Shown here in pieces: positions 17,697 to 26,731 of a DNA stretch of 64,000 nucleotides. Under the pieces are notes generated by a model. The model was not told the origin of the DNA and did not search any database. It saw only the letters and a program-made list of their open reading frames with translations. The DNA lies in assembly GCF_002091675.1 (NCBI RefSeq), contig NZ_BDAE01000014.1, positions 82,066 through 146,065 of the forward strand, in the 5' to 3' direction. The position numbers and the translations under genes are program-made. The DNA comes from Pseudomonas luteola NBRC 103146. GTDB taxonomy: Bacteria; Pseudomonadota; Gammaproteobacteria; Pseudomonadales; Pseudomonadaceae. Each line of letters starts with the position of its first letter. Positions within the stretch are counted from its first letter, which is position 1.

Positions 17697-18517
17697 GTAG
17701 TACTGTTTCACCGTTGCTGATAGCGACTAATGAGCATTCGGTTATTTTGGAGACCCGTCTTCTCGAGCTTTCTCATGGTCAGACGACTATTATCAATGGG
17801 CTTAATCTTAGGATCCAGCCGGGGCGGGTCACCGCTATTGTAGGGCCCAATGGGTGCGGGAAGTCTACGCTTCTGGCGGGTCTTGCTCGACTGCTCAAGC
17901 CGCGTGCGGGTGCGGTTCTACTCGATGGGAAGGTCATTGGTGAGCTGCCTTCCCGGCAGGTTGCCCGACAGCTTGCACTGCTGCCCCAGGATGCCAGCGC
18001 ACCGGATGGATTGACCGTATCTGACCTAATCCGCTTTGGCCGGCAGCCTCATCAGGGCTTGCTAAGGCAATGGTCTACAGATGACGAAGCTGTTGTTGAT
18101 GCGGCATTAAAAGCAGCGGATCTGATTGAACTGGCCGAGCGGCCGCTTGATTCGATGTCGGGTGGGCAGCGCCAGCGTGCCTGGATTGCCATGGCCATTG
18201 CTCAGCAGACGCCGCTACTCCTGCTTGATGAGCCAACCTCTGCATTGGACCTTGGGCATCAACTGGAGGTATTTGAGCTGATTCGCATGCTGGCCAATGC
18301 GGGCAAGACGGTGGTCATGGTGGTACATGACCTCTCTCAGGCCTGCCGCTACGCCGATCATCTGGTCGCCATGCAGTCTGGTCGTATTATTGCTGAAGGT
18401 GTCCCGGCCGACATTGTCACCCCTGAGCTTGTTGAGACCTTGTATGGCGTCCGCTGTGTTCTATTGAAGGATCCGGTTAGCGGAACACCTTTGATCGCCG
18501 GGGTCAGCCCGCGCTAA
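17693..18517 (+). CDS. fepC: Ferric-siderophore ABC transporter ATPase (FepC-like)
   Basis: This 274-residue ATPase drives the FepDG-type importer. Walker A GPNGCGKST is at 51-59, the signature MSGGQRQRAWIAMA near 155-168 and Walker B LLLLDEPTS just after, followed by the VVHD switch His. It ends the fepB-D-G-C operon. No siderophore biosynthesis genes lie in the window, so the set may serve siderophores made elsewhere in the genome or by other organisms. The stop lies 8 bases from the end of the convergent zntB. Confidence 0.9.
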   Translation: MSSTVSPLLIATNEHSVILETRLLELSHGQTTIINGLNLRIQPGRVTAIVGPNGCGKSTLLAGLARLLKPRAGAVLLDGKVIGELPSRQVARQLALLPQDASAPDGLTVSDLIRFGRQPHQGLLRQWSTDDEAVVDAALKAADLIELAERPLDSMSGGQRQRAWIAMAIAQQTPLLLLDEPTSALDLGHQLEVFELIRMLANAGKTVVMVVHDLSQACRYADHLVAMQSGRIIAEGVPADIVTPELVETLYGVRCVLLKDPVSGTPLIAGVSPR

Positions 18518-18525
18518 TGGGACGC

Positions 18526-19545
18526 TCAATAGTCGTTTCTTTTCCTGAAGGCCCAGCGTCCTGCCAATAAGGTAAAGCTGGCAACCAGGATGACCAATAT
18601 CCAGAAGCCGTGAGGCGCATCGGCGAGGGGGATGCCGCCCACGTTCATTCCAAAGAAACCTGCCACGATATTGATCGGCAAGGCCAGCACCGTGACCAGT
18701 GTCAGGGTGAAAAGGGTGCGGCTGGTTTGTTCGTTGATCTGTGCGGCGATTTCTTCCTGAATGAGTTTGATCCGCTCAATCAGCACGGCCAAGTCGCTGA
18801 TAACCAGTGAAAACTCGTCGGTCGCTGCCCGTAGCTCCCTTACATCCTCCTCCATGAGAAAGCGCGGCGGGCGATTGAGCAGCCGCATCAGGGAGTTGGG
18901 TTCTAGGGCCAGCAGGCGTTGGATTCGCACCAGGGTACGACGCATGTTGCCAAGCTCGGCGCGGTTGTCGGCAAGTCGGGTAGAAAGTAGGCGGTCTTCG
19001 ATACGATCAACACTCAGGTTGGTTTCTCGAACGATCTGGGTAAGTACCTCTTCTTGGTCACGCAGCAGGTGGATCAGGAGTTCCAGCGGGGAGCGAAAGC
19101 CCTCGCCCTTCTTGACCGCCGCGCGCAGGCGGTCCACCGAACGAAGCGGTTGATGCCGTACACTGATCAGCATGCGCCGGTTGGCACAGACATACAGCGT
19201 GGCTACATCATAGGCAGCCTGTCCGAAGTTCAGGACGACATCGTTGACAACCGCGAGCAGGGTTGCATCGACATGTTCAAGACGAGTAGAGCGTGACCCT
19301 TCACTCAGGATTTCAAAAAAGTAGTCGGGCAGATCCAGGTGGGTCATCATCCAGCGTTTGCAAGCGGCATGGGCCAGGTTCAGATGCAACCAGACAAACT
19401 CGTCTCGTTCCTCTAGTCGCTCAAGTGCCTCTGTTACTCGAAGTGTGTCGATCTGTTCGCCAGGCTCGCCGGGGCGGAATATGAATCCATAAAGGATTCC
19501 GGAAAGGTCAGAGTATTGCACGCCTGAAAGCAGCGATTGATCCAT
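18526..19545 (-). CDS. zntB: ZntB-type CorA-family zinc transporter
   Basis: This 339-residue inner-membrane metal transporter has a large soluble N-terminal domain and two C-terminal helices. Between them lies GMNVGGIPLADAPHGFW, the ZntB form of the CorA GMN signature. The protein ends in a short basic tail. Family members move Zn2+, with proton coupling shown for E. coli ZntB; direction has been debated. The ATG at 19543-19545 lacks a good ribosome-binding site. It stands alone between convergent fepC and upstream ppnN. Confidence 0.85.
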   Translation of the reverse strand: MDQSLLSGVQYSDLSGILYGFIFRPGEPGEQIDTLRVTEALERLEERDEFVWLHLNLAHAACKRWMMTHLDLPDYFFEILSEGSRSTRLEHVDATLLAVVNDVVLNFGQAAYDVATLYVCANRRMLISVRHQPLRSVDRLRAAVKKGEGFRSPLELLIHLLRDQEEVLTQIVRETNLSVDRIEDRLLSTRLADNRAELGNMRRTLVRIQRLLALEPNSLMRLLNRPPRFLMEEDVRELRAATDEFSLVISDLAVLIERIKLIQEEIAAQINEQTSRTLFTLTLVTVLALPINIVAGFFGMNVGGIPLADAPHGFWILVILVASFTLLAGRWAFRKRNDY

Positions 19546-19646
19546 GCCAGCCCAAAACGGAGGAGTAATAAATCGCTGAGTAAAACCAAAGAATATGACA
19601 AAAGGATGACGGGTGAGCGGATGTGGAACATCCTGTTGTTCGAGGA

Positions 19647-19673
19647 CTGGGAGAGCATGGGCTGCTCTCCCAG
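19647..19673 (-). terminator. Hairpin terminator after ppnN
   Basis: CTGGGAGAGCA (19647-19657) and TGCTCTCCCAG (19663-19673) form a perfect 11-bp stem with loop TGGGC, eight bases past the minus-strand ppnN stop. There is no T run on the minus strand. Confidence 0.5.
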
Positions 19674-19680
19674 ATCTGGC

Positions 19681-21054
19681 TCAGGTGACGACACGGTAGC
19701 AGGGTACATAGGGCGCGCCACCGGGCAGCTTCATCCGATGCTGGTCCACAAAGGCCTGCAACAGATGATCCAGCGGTTTCATGATGGCCGGGTCACCATG
19801 AATTGTGTAGGGACCGTATTGCTCGATCAGCCGGATACCCTTGTCCTTGACGTTACCTGCCACAATGCCTGAGAACGCCCGACGCAGATTGGCGGCCAGC
19901 TCATGGGGCGGCACCTCGCGGCTCAAGGTGAGGCTCGCCATATTTTCATGGGTTGGATCGAAGGGGCGCTGGAAGCTCTCTTCAATCTTGAGCATCCAGT
20001 TGAAGTGAAAGGCATCGTTACGCTCGCGACGGAACTGTTTGACGGCCTTGAGGCCTTTGGCCATTTCACGCGCCACTTCAGAGGGATCATCGATGATGAT
20101 CTTGTAATGCTTTTGCGCCGCTTCGCCCAATGTGGCGCCAATGAAGGCATGTAGCTGTTCCAGGTACGGTGCAGCGCTGCTTGGGCCGGTCAGGATCACC
20201 GGGAAAGGCAGACCGGCATTTTCGGGGTGCATGAGAATCCCGAGCAGGTAGAGAAACTCTTCCGCCGTGCCTGCTCCACCTGGAAAGATGATGATGCCGT
20301 GGCCAACCCGTACGAAAGCCTCCAGACGCTTTTCAATGTCCGGCAGGATCACGAGTTCGTTAACGATCGGGTTGGGGGCTTCGGCGGCAATGATGCCTGG
20401 CTCGGTCAGACCCAGATAGCGACCGCCCGAGATCCGCTGCTTGGCATGGGCAATCGTGGCGCCTTTCATTGGGCCTTTCATCACGCCCGGGCCGCAACCG
20501 GTACAGATATCGAGGCTGCGTAGGCCCAATTCATGACCGACCCGCTTGGTGTACTTATATTCCTCGGTGCTGATTGAATGGCCGCCCCAACAGACAACCA
20601 TCTTAGGCTCTACACCGGGTCGCAGGGTGCGGGCATTACGTAGCAGGTGGAATACGTAATCGGTAATGCCTTGCGAGGTATTCAGGTCGATCCGAACGCT
20701 TTCCAGCTCGCTTTCGGTGTAGACGATATCCCGTAGTGCACTGAACAGCATCTCACGAGTGCTGGCAATCATTTCGCCGTCGACGAAGGCATCTGCCGGT
20801 GCGTTGATCAGTTCCAGCCGTACGCCTCGATCCTGCTGATGGATGCGAACCTCAAAATCCTGATAGGCCTCAAGAATAGTCTTGGCATTATCACTGTGGG
20901 CGCCCGTGTTAAGGATCGCCAGGGCGCATTGGCGGAACAGGGTGTAGACGCTTCCTGAACCGGCAGTACTCAGTTGTTGTACTTCGCGTTGCGAAAGTGT
21001 TTCCAGGCTCCCCTTGGGGCTGACGGAGGCATTGATAACGTGTCTTGGAGCCAT
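19681..21054 (-). CDS. ppnN: Nucleotide 5'-monophosphate nucleosidase (LOG family)
   Basis: The enzyme hydrolyses purine and pyrimidine 5'-monophosphates to base and ribose 5-phosphate; E. coli PpnN (YgdH) is 454 residues, here 457. The N-terminal DUF4478 and C-terminal DUF3412-like parts flank the lysine-decarboxylase-like fold, which shows CWGGHSI, GCGPGVMKGPMKGA and the catalytic PGGAGTAEEFLYLLGIL motif. The ATG at 21052-21054 has AAGGA seven bases upstream. E. coli PpnN is activated by (p)ppGpp; whether this holds here cannot be seen. Monocistronic. Confidence 0.92.
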   Translation of the reverse strand: MAPRHVINASVSPKGSLETLSQREVQQLSTAGSGSVYTLFRQCALAILNTGAHSDNAKTILEAYQDFEVRIHQQDRGVRLELINAPADAFVDGEMIASTREMLFSALRDIVYTESELESVRIDLNTSQGITDYVFHLLRNARTLRPGVEPKMVVCWGGHSISTEEYKYTKRVGHELGLRSLDICTGCGPGVMKGPMKGATIAHAKQRISGGRYLGLTEPGIIAAEAPNPIVNELVILPDIEKRLEAFVRVGHGIIIFPGGAGTAEEFLYLLGILMHPENAGLPFPVILTGPSSAAPYLEQLHAFIGATLGEAAQKHYKIIIDDPSEVAREMAKGLKAVKQFRRERNDAFHFNWMLKIEESFQRPFDPTHENMASLTLSREVPPHELAANLRRAFSGIVAGNVKDKGIRLIEQYGPYTIHGDPAIMKPLDHLLQAFVDQHRMKLPGGAPYVPCYRVVT

Positions 21055-21333
21055 GCTTGATTCCTTATGACGAATACCACCACGCTAACGCGTGTAACAT
21101 CAGGATGATGATCGCCGAGGCGATCGTGTAGTGCAGAGTGTTCTCTTCGGTACTGACCACCGGCGAGCTGTGAAATCACAGCAATTTGTATCATTGGCTT
21201 CTCCCTGACGCGAAAAGATTCCCAACGCAAGTGGCGCATGTATCCCACTCTATCCCTTGTTCACGTGAGTTACCAATACAGGCATGACGCGGCAACTGGG
21301 TAGAATGCGGCGGTTAGTACTGAGGAAGTAGCG

Positions 21334-23697
21334 GTGGATCTACAACAGGGTTTCGTCCTGACCCGCCATTGGCGTGATACAGCGGCCGGTACGGAAGTAG
21401 AGTTCTGGTTGGCGACCGATGAGGGACCACGGCGGGTACGCCTGGCCATGCAGCGTTCCGTGGCGTTTGTGCCGCTGGAACAGGTTGAGCCGATTCGTCG
21501 ACTGATTGAGCACGAGCGGGAGGTGGAACTGCGCCCGCTGGCGCTGTCTGATTTTCGTCATCGGCCAGTCCTGGGGCTTTATTGTCACCAGCATCGACAG
21601 CTGATCCAGCTGGCCAGACAGATCAAGGACGCCGGGCTGGATATCTACGAAACGGATATCCGGCCACCCGAGCGATATCTGATGGAGCGCTTCATTACAG
21701 CACCTGTCTGGTTCACCGGTACTCCTGACGCGCACGGCGCAGTCCTGCAGGCCCAGCTCAAGCCCGCGCCTGACTACCGACCGCATTTAAAACTGGTCTC
21801 CCTGGATATCGAAACCAACGAACGAGGCGATCTGTATTGCATAGGTCTGCACGGGTGTGGCCAGCGGCAGGTCTATATGCTCGGACCCGCCAACGGTGAC
21901 ACCGAGGCCGTTGATTTCTGTCTGGAATACTGCCAGACACGTGCCGAGCTGATTGAGCGGCTCAATGGCTGGCTCACCTTGCATGATCCCGACGCCATTA
22001 TTGGGTGGAACCTCGTACAGTTCGACCTACGCATCCTGCGGGAACATGCGCAACGCTTCGGAATGCCACTCATGCTGGGGCGTGGCAACGAGGCCGTCGA
22101 ATGGAGGGAGCAGGGGAGCGAGCATAGGCACTATTTCGTATCAGCACCGGGACGGTTGATACTCGATGGAATTGAAGCGTTGCGTTCAGCTACGTGGTCC
22201 TTTTCCTCATTCAGCCTGGAGAATGTTGCCCAGAGCCTCTTGGGCGAAGGCAAGGCCATCGATAATCCCTATCAACGGATGGCATCGATCAATCGCATGT
22301 TCGCGCAGGATAAACCTTCGCTTGCACGCTACAACCTCAAGGACTGCGAGCTGGTTACCCGCATCTTTGAAAAGACGGAGCTTCTGCCTTTCCTGTTGGA
22401 GCGAGCCAGCGTAACGGGCCTGCCGGTAGACCGTAGCGGGGGTTCGGTGGCAGCTTTCACGCACCTTTACCTGCCACTCATGCACCGGCAGGGTTTCGTG
22501 GCGCCCAATCTAGGCGAAAAGGTGCCGGAGGCGAGCCCGGGAGGGTTCGTCATGAACTCGCGGCCCGGGCTGTATGATTCTGTGCTCGTACTGGATTATA
22601 AAAGCCTGTATCCGTCGATTATTCGGACCTTTCTGATTGACCCGGTGGGGCTGATCGAGGGGCTGCGCCAACCCGGCGATGACTACGCTGTCCCTGGTTT
22701 CAAGGGTGCGCACTTTTCCCGCACCCGGCATTGTCTGCCCGCGATGGTGGAGCGTGTGTGGGAAGGGCGTGAGGCGGCCAAGCGGGAACAGAACAAGGCG
22801 CTTTCCCAAGCGCTGAAGATCATCATGAATGCGTTTTACGGTGTATTGGGATCAAGCGGCTGTCGATTTTTCGATACCCGTCTTGCGTCATCAATCACGA
22901 TGCGCGGGCATGAAATCATGCACCAGACGCGCGAGCTGATCGAGGCCCAGGGGTATACCGTCATCTACGGCGATACCGATTCGACCTTTGTCTGGCTCGG
23001 TCGTCCCCATGCCGAGGCCGAGGCTCAGCAGATAGGTCGGTCTCTTGTCCAACTCATCAATCGTTGGTGGCGCGAGCATCTACAGGAGACCTACGGCCTG
23101 GCCAGCGCCCTTGAGCTGCAGTTCGAGTCGCACTTCCATCGGTTTCTCATGCCCACCATTCGCGGTGCTGAAGAGGGCAGTAAAAAACGCTATGCGGGGT
23201 TGGTAAAAGGCGCTGACGGTACGGACGAGATGGTCTTTAAAGGGCTCGAAACGGTACGCACCGACTGGTCGCCATTGGCCCAGCGCTTTCAGCGGGAGCT
23301 TTATCTACGCATCTTCAATGCCGAGCCCTACCAGGATTACGTCCAGCGCTATGTCAGCCAGACCCTCTCAGGCGAACTGGACGAGCTGCTGGTCTATCGT
23401 AAGCGCCTGCGCCGTCGCCTGGATGACTACCAGCGCAATGTGCCACCGCATGTACGAGCGGCCCGCATGGCAGATGCTTACAACGACGAAAAAGGTCGAC
23501 CGAGGCAGTACCAGAACGGCGGATGGATCAGTTACCTGATGACGAAAGCCGGCCCGGAACCGCTCGAAGCGCGTCGATCGCCGGTGGATTATGACCATTA
23601 CATCGAGCGCCAGCTCAAGCCCATCGCTGACGCTATCCTGCCTTTCGTGAATGACCGGTTCGCCAGGTTGATCGATGTTCAGCTGGATCTCTTTTGA
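21334..23697 (+). CDS. polB: DNA polymerase II (family B)
   Basis: This is the repair polymerase with 3'-5' exonuclease activity, 787 residues against 783 in E. coli. The exonuclease begins with LDIETNERG near residue 158. The polymerase domain shows [13 protein letters not shown] near 420, [20 protein letters not shown] near 495-515 and YGDTDSTFV near 546. The start is GTG at 21334 with GAGGAA six bases before it; no ATG fits. In E. coli polB is LexA-controlled, but I see no CTGT-N8-ACAG in the 279 bases upstream here. Confidence 0.94.
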   Translation: MDLQQGFVLTRHWRDTAAGTEVEFWLATDEGPRRVRLAMQRSVAFVPLEQVEPIRRLIEHEREVELRPLALSDFRHRPVLGLYCHQHRQLIQLARQIKDAGLDIYETDIRPPERYLMERFITAPVWFTGTPDAHGAVLQAQLKPAPDYRPHLKLVSLDIETNERGDLYCIGLHGCGQRQVYMLGPANGDTEAVDFCLEYCQTRAELIERLNGWLTLHDPDAIIGWNLVQFDLRILREHAQRFGMPLMLGRGNEAVEWREQGSEHRHYFVSAPGRLILDGIEALRSATWSFSSFSLENVAQSLLGEGKAIDNPYQRMASINRMFAQDKPSLARYNLKDCELVTRIFEKTELLPFLLERASVTGLPVDRSGGSVAAFTHLYLPLMHRQGFVAPNLGEKVPEASPGGFVMNSRPGLYDSVLVLDYKSLYPSIIRTFLIDPVGLIEGLRQPGDDYAVPGFKGAHFSRTRHCLPAMVERVWEGREAAKREQNKALSQALKIIMNAFYGVLGSSGCRFFDTRLASSITMRGHEIMHQTRELIEAQGYTVIYGDTDSTFVWLGRPHAEAEAQQIGRSLVQLINRWWREHLQETYGLASALELQFESHFHRFLMPTIRGAEEGSKKRYAGLVKGADGTDEMVFKGLETVRTDWSPLAQRFQRELYLRIFNAEPYQDYVQRYVSQTLSGELDELLVYRKRLRRRLDDYQRNVPPHVRAARMADAYNDEKGRPRQYQNGGWISYLMTKAGPEPLEARRSPVDYDHYIERQLKPIADAILPFVNDRFARLIDVQLDLF

Positions 23698-23827
23698 TAG
23701 TAGACGCATCCATCAAGCGCTCTTTCAGGCTACCGATACGGCAAGAGGCCATAAGATGTTTATATGAAGAGGTGAAGTGATAGGCTTGTGGTCCCGCCGC
23801 TTAACTGATCCGATAAGGAAGCATGTG

Positions 23828-24445
23828 ATGACTGCTCAGGCACCAACGCTCTATGTGATCCGGCATGGAGAGACCGACTGGAACGTTGAGAGTCGCATGC
23901 AGGGCCGCCGAGACATACCGCTCAACGCCAAGGGTCGAGAGCAGGCACAGGCGGTGGGGGTTCTGCTCGATTGGCTGTTACCCAGTCCTGGTGCGCTGGA
24001 CTTCGCTTCAAGTCCTCTGATTCGCGCCCGTGAAACAATGGAGATCGTTCGGGCCCAGCTCACGTTGGCACCCGAGCAGTATCGTGCCGACGAACGCCTT
24101 GCTGAGATTTCGTTTGGTACATGGGAGGGGCTTCGTTGGGATGAGATTGAGGGCCGCTATCCTGAGGCCTTTACCCACTGGAGAAAGGACGCCTTTAACT
24201 TCCAGTTCGAAGAGGGCGAAAGTTATGCCCAGGCCCTGCTTCGACTGGCTTATTTCCGAGAAGATCTGAAGCAAGACACCGTGCTGGTTGCCCATGCAGG
24301 CATTATCCGAACGTTGATGGCGCTATATGGGTGTATTCCATACGAACAGGCGCCACACCTGCTGATTCCGCAAGGGCAGGTACTCATGCTTCGCCCTGAA
24401 TCCTTCTGCTGGCTAAAGGGAAGTCAGGCTCCCAGCGGCAACTGA
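23828..24445 (+). CDS. Histidine phosphatase (phosphoglycerate-mutase family)
   Basis: The 205-residue cytosolic protein carries the catalytic RHGE motif (His13) in LYVIRHGETDWN, a second catalytic His in VAHAGIIRTLM, and the ERLAEISFGTWEG segment typical of broad-specificity phosphatases such as CobC/GpmB types. The substrate cannot be fixed from sequence. I chose the ATG at 23828 because of AAGGAAG upstream; a longer start at 23777 adds 17 unrelated residues. It lies 130 bases after polB and could be cotranscribed. Confidence 0.82.
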   Translation: MTAQAPTLYVIRHGETDWNVESRMQGRRDIPLNAKGREQAQAVGVLLDWLLPSPGALDFASSPLIRARETMEIVRAQLTLAPEQYRADERLAEISFGTWEGLRWDEIEGRYPEAFTHWRKDAFNFQFEEGESYAQALLRLAYFREDLKQDTVLVAHAGIIRTLMALYGCIPYEQAPHLLIPQGQVLMLRPESFCWLKGSQAPSGN

Positions 24446-24584
24446 GCTCTGCCATCTGCCAATGCTGAGACTAGGGGTTTTAGAACCGTGTCAGCCTATT
24501 TCCCGCTCGGTATAGCAAAAGGCTTACACGCTGTGTGCAGGGTTGGCGCTATGGCGTTCCTGTATTGCTCTGTATTCTATGCGC

Positions 24585-24703
24585 ATCACTTGAGCACAGG
24601 ATGTGCTGCATCAGATCACGGATGATTGATTAGCCAGGATGGCTGCTCTGCAGGATGCAGAGAGAGTGAGTAAAAAACCCCGCTTCGGCGGGGTTTTTGT
24701 TTT
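24585..24703 (+). ncRNA. CsrB/RsmZ-type regulatory RNA with GGA-loop hairpins
   Basis: Between two genes lie four GGA motifs, each in a hairpin loop: AGCACA-GGA-TGTGCT (24593-24607), ATCA-CGGA-TGAT (24615-24626), GCCA-GGA-TGGC (24633-24643) and CTCTGCA-GGA-TGCAGAG (24646-24662). Three match the CAGGATG repeat of CsrB-family RNAs, which sequester the translational regulator CsrA/RsmA. The element ends in a strong terminator at 24673-24703. A TATTCT at 24573-24578 would give a start near 24585 and a length of about 119 nt, the size of Pseudomonas RsmZ. A CTTACA half-site of a GacA box lies about 60 bases upstream (24523-24528), but its left half is poor. Confidence 0.85.
24673..24703. terminator. 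Strong bidirectional intrinsic terminator
   Basis: CCCCGC-TTCG-GCGGGG (24678-24693) is flanked by A5 and T5 with a further T5 on the plus strand. It ends the GGA-hairpin RNA and can also end minus-strand uppP, whose stop is at 24770. Confidence 0.9.
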
Positions 24704-24769
24704 TGCGCTGAAAACATCTAGTTTTCACCAGGGCAGGCCGCCTGTAGCAGACCGCCCTGTGTGAGTGAT

Positions 24770-25567
24770 TTAGATAAACAAGGCGAACAGCACTGCGCCA
24801 AGCACGAGGCGATAGATCACAAATGGAAGCATGCCGATTTTGTCGAGGGCCTTCAGGAACAGCTTGATGCACAGCAATGCTGAGATGAACGACAGCCCGA
24901 CACCCCAGGCAATATCGACCCATTGTGCATCGGTGCCCGTCTGGATCAGTTCAACGGTCTTGAGTCCCCCGGCAGCCAGGATGAGCGGAATCGACAGCAG
25001 GAAGGAAAAACGGGCTGCTGCCTGACGCGTAAAACCAAGCAGTAGCGCTGCGGTCATGGTGATACCGGAGCGTGATGTGCCGGGGATCAGCGCTAGTGCT
25101 TGCGCCAGACCAATCACCAGGGCTGATTGCCAACTCAGGCTATCCATGTCCCGGGTACGGCTGCCTTTGGCGTCCGCCCACCACAGGATCAAGCCGAAAA
25201 CGATGGTGGAGGTCGCGATTACCAAGGCTGCACGGGCATAGCTTTCGATGTAATGCTCCAGCATGAGGCCTGCCAGTGCTGCTGGAATAGTACCGATAAT
25301 GATCGCCCAGCCAAGCCGGCTTTCCGGGCTCGACTGGCGCGTTACAACTTGGCGGGTCCAGCCCATGGCTGTCGCCAGAACCTCATGACGAAAGGCCAGA
25401 ACCACCGCAAGAAGGGTTCCTACATGTACGGCCACATCAAAGGCGAGCCCCTGGTCCGGCCAGCCAAAGAGCTGGGAGGGTAGAATCAGGTGTGCGGAGG
25501 AGGAGACAGGTAGAAACTCGGTAATCCCTTGAATGAGTGAAAGGATTAATACGTGGAACCATTCCAT
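24770..25567 (-). CDS. uppP: Undecaprenyl-diphosphate phosphatase
   Basis: This 265-residue integral membrane enzyme dephosphorylates undecaprenyl diphosphate so that the lipid carrier can be reused for peptidoglycan and surface polysaccharide; overexpression gives bacitracin resistance in E. coli. The two signature motifs are visible: QGITEFLPVSSSAHL (residues 14-28) and PGTSRSGITMTAALLLGFTR near 160-180. The ATG at 25565-25567 has AAGGAC upstream. It is monocistronic and converges on the regulatory RNA and its terminator. Confidence 0.94.
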   Translation of the reverse strand: MEWFHVLILSLIQGITEFLPVSSSAHLILPSQLFGWPDQGLAFDVAVHVGTLLAVVLAFRHEVLATAMGWTRQVVTRQSSPESRLGWAIIIGTIPAALAGLMLEHYIESYARAALVIATSTIVFGLILWWADAKGSRTRDMDSLSWQSALVIGLAQALALIPGTSRSGITMTAALLLGFTRQAAARFSFLLSIPLILAAGGLKTVELIQTGTDAQWVDIAWGVGLSFISALLCIKLFLKALDKIGMLPFVIYRLVLGAVLFALFI

Positions 25568-25969
25568 TAGGTGTCCTTACTGCATAGCGGTAACTGAGTT
25601 AAAGCTGGACACTGCTAGCCCTGCGATGCAAACACAGCAGGCAGTTGCCCAAACATGAATTGCATTGGGGGACAAAAATGGGGTTAGTTCCTTTCAAAGC
25701 CAATATGATTTTGAGAGTGTGATTCCTTTCACTCAAAAAGATCCCATTTTCAGAATCATCCACAAAGGTTAAACATTTTTTTCACGTAATTTTTACAAGC
25801 GATCTAGTAAGGAAGCATTGCCGATTGGGTTGGCGATGGTGACGGTACTGGCTGTATCAGTCGGATAAAGAAGACATACACAGGGTGAGATGGCTGTTGA
25901 AACTGGCTATGGTTCGGGCTGACAGGCAGGCGTTATTCCGGCCCCTCGATACTTGAGACGTGGCGCGAC
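25568..25969. other. Gene-free gap with nested inverted repeats
   Basis: This 400-base gap lies upstream of uppP and downstream of the ABC ATPase gene, both minus strand. The stretch 25660-25800 is AT-rich. It contains nested complementary segments: AAAATGGG (25675-25682) with CCCATTTT (25743-25750), and between them TTTTGAG with CTCAAAA. TTCCTTTCA occurs twice. The rest shows nothing I recognise. Confidence 0.4.
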
Positions 25970-26731
25970 TCATATCAGGTATTGAATATGCAGTCTTCCG
26001 TGATAGGCGGAGGGGGCTACCTCTGCTCTGACGCCATACACCGAATGGATAAGCTCTGCCGTAAGCACCTCCTGCGGCCGTCCTGAGGCAATGCAGCGGC
26101 CTTTGTGTAGAACGGCCAGCGTATCGCAAAACATAGCCGCCAGGTTCAGATCATGGATGGCCAGGACGCAGGTCAGTGGAAGGCGGTGAATCAGTGAAAG
26201 CAGCTCGAGCTGATGCTGGATATCCAGATGGTTGGTCGGCTCGTCCAGCAACAGTTCGGTTGGCTCCTGGGCCAGGGCGCGCGCAATCTGTACCCGCTGG
26301 CGCTCACCACCGGAAAGCGTGTGCCAACGCTGATGCCGGCTGTTGTGCATGCCAACATGCTGTAGCGCTTGCTCCACCACTTGGTCATCCCTGGCTGTCC
26401 AGGGCGAGAGTACCGTTCGGTGAGGCGTTCTGCCCAGACGTACCGTTTCCAGGACCGATAGGTCAGCCTCGGTCGAAGCGTGCTGCTCGACCATAGCGAT
26501 TCGCCGCGCCACCGTACGGCGAGGCAGGCGGCTTACCGGGTCGTTATCCAGCGTGACGCTGCCGTCCGTAGGGGTGCGCAAGCCTGCCAGCAACCGGAGC
26601 AGCGAAGATTTTCCCGACCCATTAGGGCCGATCAGACCTATGACGCCTCCCTTGGGAATTTCCAGCGTTACGCCATCCACCAGCAGGCGACGACTCACCG
26701 ACCAGGAGACGCGATGTGCAGCCAGGGTCAT
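25970..26731 (-). CDS. FecCD-linked ABC transporter ATP-binding protein
   Basis: The 253-residue ATPase belongs to the FhuC/FepC/BtuD class that powers import of metal chelates or cobalamin. Walker A GPNGSGKSS is at 35-43, signature LSGGERQRVQIARAL near 137-150, Walker B LLLDEPTNHLD follows, then IHDLNLA. The ATG overlaps the permease stop by ATGA. It is the last gene of a binding-protein/permease/ATPase operon read toward lower coordinates. Substrate is not evident. Confidence 0.88.
   Translation of the reverse strand: MTLAAHRVSWSVSRRLLVDGVTLEIPKGGVIGLIGPNGSGKSSLLRLLAGLRTPTDGSVTLDNDPVSRLPRRTVARRIAMVEQHASTEADLSVLETVRLGRTPHRTVLSPWTARDDQVVEQALQHVGMHNSRHQRWHTLSGGERQRVQIARALAQEPTELLLDEPTNHLDIQHQLELLSLIHRLPLTCVLAIHDLNLAAMFCDTLAVLHKGRCIASGRPQEVLTAELIHSVYGVRAEVAPSAYHGRLHIQYLI

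Noticed and set aside
21055..21333. LexA box before polB, expected from E. coli
   Set aside because: No CTGT-N8-ACAG or close variant was found in the upstream gap.
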